Shown here: in pieces, positions 23,860 to 25,162 of the stretch
How positions within the stretch are numbered: position 1 is the first letter of the stretch
How the letters are laid out: every line of letters begins with the position of its first letter
From: an uncultured Oscillospiraceae bacterium
GTDB taxonomy: Bacteria; Bacillota; Clostridia; Oscillospirales; Acutalibacteraceae
Assembly (NCBI GenBank): GCA_900544715.1
Contig: UQWL01000026.1
Location: 1-25,162 of the forward strand
Reading direction: 5' to 3'
DNA: 25,162 bases
The notes under the pieces: generated by a model
Told to the model about the DNA's origin: nothing
What the model saw: only the letters and a program-made list of their open reading frames with translations
Database searches by the model: none
Made by a program: the position numbers and the translations under genes

Positions 23860-23880
23860 TTTGCCCGGAGGGCAAAAACG
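23860..23880. repeat. Short hairpin inside the right arm of the fold-back element
   Basis: TTTTTGCCC pairs with GGGCAAAAA around GGA, at about 23860-23880. It resembles a bidirectional terminator and could stop transcription entering or leaving the element. Confidence 0.55.
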
Positions 23881-24250
23881 AACCTTTCCATGTGTTTGAA
23901 GCTACGTGAGTGGCTGAGTTTGGGAAGGTTCGCCGAACGGGCACCAACGTGTATCAACGCTTCCCGCTGCCGAAGTGCCGTGCAAAAATGTTCTTTTGCA
24001 CCCTTTTCTAACTAGAGAAAAGGCGTGGGCCCGCGCGGCCTGAGCGCATGCTCCACTTTTTGTTTTTATCAGAGTAATTTACAACTGACAAATAGAAGCG
24101 AATCATTTAAAATAAATTTTTTGATATGATTTATCAAGATTCTCCCATGATTTGATTTATCTGAATTTAAGATAAATATCAATATCTTTTATCTAGATAT
24201 TTATAATAGACTTGAAAATAAAAACAGAATTATGAAATACAGGAGAACTT

Positions 24251-24490
24251 ATGCGGGTAAACTGTGTTCGCCCACATTACTATTTTTCAAATTTTATCCG
24301 CCCGTGTCCTTATTCTGGAGCAAAATGCTCCAGTCTTGTCTGCATCATATCACATTATGTACTACAATCATTAGAAGAGAGCAAAAGACTTTTGATTTTC
24401 CGTATTAAGATATCACATAAAAAACAATTCACCATTTCTGCACCATTATATCACCATTTTGGTTTTCGTCTTATTATTAAGCTAAAATAA
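24251..24490 (+). CDS. Doubtful 79-aa open frame
   Basis: AGGAG is 5 bases before the ATG, the only argument for it. The predicted product is rich in Ile, Ser, His and Cys with no recognisable domain and reads like translated AT-rich non-coding DNA. A perfect hairpin (CTGGAGCA/TGCTCCAG, 24315-24333) lies inside the frame. The flanking stretch 24092-24250 is AT-rich with small dyads (for example ATTTATCT/AGATAAAT at about 24157-24179) and no other gene. Confidence 0.2.
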   Translation: MRVNCVRPHYYFSNFIRPCPYSGAKCSSLVCIISHYVLQSLEESKRLLIFRIKISHKKQFTISAPLYHHFGFRLIIKLK

Positions 24491-24529
24491 TCTTACCAAT
24501 AAACAGATATGTAAATATGAGGTGGGTCT

Positions 24530-24724
24530 ATGGAGAGCAAATTATTACGTTATACGTTGCGTGTAGATAGGATGTATTTTCAAAAGTTTCGATATATTGC
24601 GGAGTCGGAAGGCCGTTCGGCAAACAAAGAAGTGGAGCAGTATATTAAAAAACGCGTGAATGAATTTGAAGCGATACATGGTAAGATTGAAATCAAAAAA
24701 CTTGGCTCCATTCATATGGATTAG
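24530..24724 (+). CDS. Arc-like ribbon-helix-helix DNA-binding protein
   Basis: A 64-residue protein with the ribbon-helix-helix layout: a polar N-terminal strand (LLRYTLRVD), first helix MYFQKFRYIAESEG, turn RSANKE, second helix VEQYIKKRVNEFEAIHG and a short basic tail. Arc and Mnt repressors of phages and plasmids are the type members; such proteins bind DNA as dimers through the strand. GAGGTG lies 5 bases before the ATG. Neighbours are small genes of phage or integrative-element flavour, so it is probably a repressor or accessory regulator of that element. AT-rich dyads upstream (about 24150-24200) are possible operators, which is inference. Confidence 0.82.
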   Translation: MESKLLRYTLRVDRMYFQKFRYIAESEGRSANKEVEQYIKKRVNEFEAIHGKIEIKKLGSIHMD

Positions 24725-24789
24725 CCGGTCGTACCTATTTGTTTTCCATACCCGATCAGGGCCCATGCAATGATTTTGAGGTGATTTCC

Positions 24790-25038
24790 ATGAACCTATA
24801 CCAAGAAATCTTGGCCGATATCCTCTCCCGTGAAGAAATCCGAATCGAATTCCCCAACCTGACGCACCCCGTGGCGGAGCTTGTCGAAATGAGGAGCTAT
24901 CAAACCCTGAACCGGATCAAGGAGATCCTTGAAAACGACGAGTTGGACGACCCGGACTGCTTTCGAAAAATTGAGGAGATCGTGTGTGCCTTTGAACACA
25001 TCGGAAGCGGGGGCGGAAACCGCCACGATTTTGGATGA
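24790..25038 (+). CDS. Small acidic accessory-element protein, 82 aa
   Basis: The product starts MNLYQEILADILSREEI and ends FEHIGSGGGNRHDFG. It is helical and acidic, with a cysteine pair around DCFRKIEEIVC. From memory this C-terminal block (IEEIVCxFExIGSxGGNRHDFG) recurs in small proteins of clostridial prophages and integrative elements; no function is known to me. GAGGTG is 6 bases before the ATG at 24790; an upstream ATG at 24739 lacks a site. It follows the ribbon-helix-helix gene by 65 bases and precedes another small gene by 36, suggesting one operon. Confidence 0.78.
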   Translation: MNLYQEILADILSREEIRIEFPNLTHPVAELVEMRSYQTLNRIKEILENDELDDPDCFRKIEEIVCAFEHIGSGGGNRHDFG

Positions 25039-25074
25039 CGCTATGGATGTCATGCTAAATTCAGAAAGGAGCCT

Positions 25075-25162
25075 ATGACCATGCTCACACAAAAAATGCA
25101 GGAAACTATCCATCGATTCAAAAAGAAGCACACAACCGTTCTCACAGAGGAAGAAGCGCTGC
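25075..25162 (+). CDS. Start of an unidentified gene, cut by the window edge
   Basis: AGAAAGGA precedes two in-frame ATGs (25075 and 25081; the second has the better spacing of about 10 bases). The frame stays open to the last base and gives about 29 residues, including MLTQKMQETIHRFKKK and then TEEEAL. It is helical and basic at first. Too short to identify; probably continues the operon of the two small genes before it. Confidence 0.6.
   Translation, partial: MTMLTQKMQETIHRFKKKHTTVLTEEEAL

Larger units (their letters stand above)
23353..24091. mobile_element. Non-coding fold-back (MITE-like) element with ~126-bp inverted ends
   Basis: The left end (23353-23478) and right end (23966-24091) are inverted copies, starting TTGTCAGTTGTAAATTACTC on each strand and sharing CTCAGGCCGCGCGGGCCCA and AAAAGGGTGCAAAAGAAC. 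Further in, ATCCCCTCACGAGCCACGCA at about 23609 recurs inverted at about 23835-23855, with GGCCTTCC after it on both arms. CCCGTTCGGCGA also pairs across the arms. So most of the 739 bases can fold on itself. No transposase frame is present and the open frames are composition artefacts of the repeat. I found no clear target-site duplication. It could be mobilised in trans or be a structured RNA/DNA element. Confidence 0.75.

Noticed and set aside
23353..24091. Insertion sequence with its own transposase
   Set aside because: No frame of adequate length or with a DDE or serine-recombinase motif exists between the inverted ends.

Overview
The window reads as a chromosomal segment of a low-to-moderate GC Firmicute, most likely a gut clostridium of the Oscillospiraceae/Ruminococcaceae type. 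The pointers are strong Shine-Dalgarno sites, consensus sigma-A promoters, a SigI/RsgI pair, a family 4 uracil-DNA glycosylase, a two-domain glutamine-dependent NAD synthase and a standalone PduL phosphotransacylase. The taxonomic call is inference; there is no rRNA gene in view.

Left end (1-1147): the leader-distal half of a type I-C-like CRISPR array, with 14 repeats and 13 complete spacers, followed by decayed repeats. The leader and any cas genes should lie to the left of the window. From 1321 to 10693 comes metabolic housekeeping: an AGCS amino-acid symporter, a 60-residue orphan, nadE, a GH38 alpha-mannosidase preceded by two tandem ~120-bp repeats, a uracil-DNA glycosylase on the minus strand, pduL and a YdcF-like protein. 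From 10746 to 12886 there is an AraC-type regulator, a small orphan protein and two tRNA-Ser genes (anticodons TGA and GCT) under one consensus promoter with one strong terminator. From 12887 to 13650 there is no gene, only small repeats and two related terminator hairpins.

From 13651 to 19358: a PHP-domain phosphoesterase with a likely TTG start, an orphan protein, a minus-strand GPH/MFS sugar transporter, and a minus-strand sigI-rsgI operon whose genes overlap by four bases. From 19469 to 22658 runs a TPP-riboswitch-controlled transport operon: MTH1187/YkoF-like thiamine-binding protein, permease, lipoprotein and ATPase (ThiXYZ type). The riboswitch should shut the operon off at the terminator when TPP is plentiful, so these genes probably salvage thiamine or its pyrimidine moiety.

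Right end (22629-25162) is accessory DNA. The best candidate for an undescribed system is at 22831-23139: a 21-residue membrane peptide with a very strong but hairpin-occluded ribosome site, its own consensus promoter, a convergent perfect TTGACA-17-TATAAT promoter on the other strand and an intrinsic terminator for that antisense RNA. This is the architecture of a type I toxin-antitoxin module. The mRNA ends can pair with each other, as in hok-like toxins, and matching 24-bp hairpins in opposite orientation flank the module. Next to it lies a 739-bp non-coding fold-back (MITE-like) element with ~126-bp terminal inverted repeats and a perfect 46-bp palindrome. The window ends with a ribbon-helix-helix protein and small genes that look like the edge of an integrated element.
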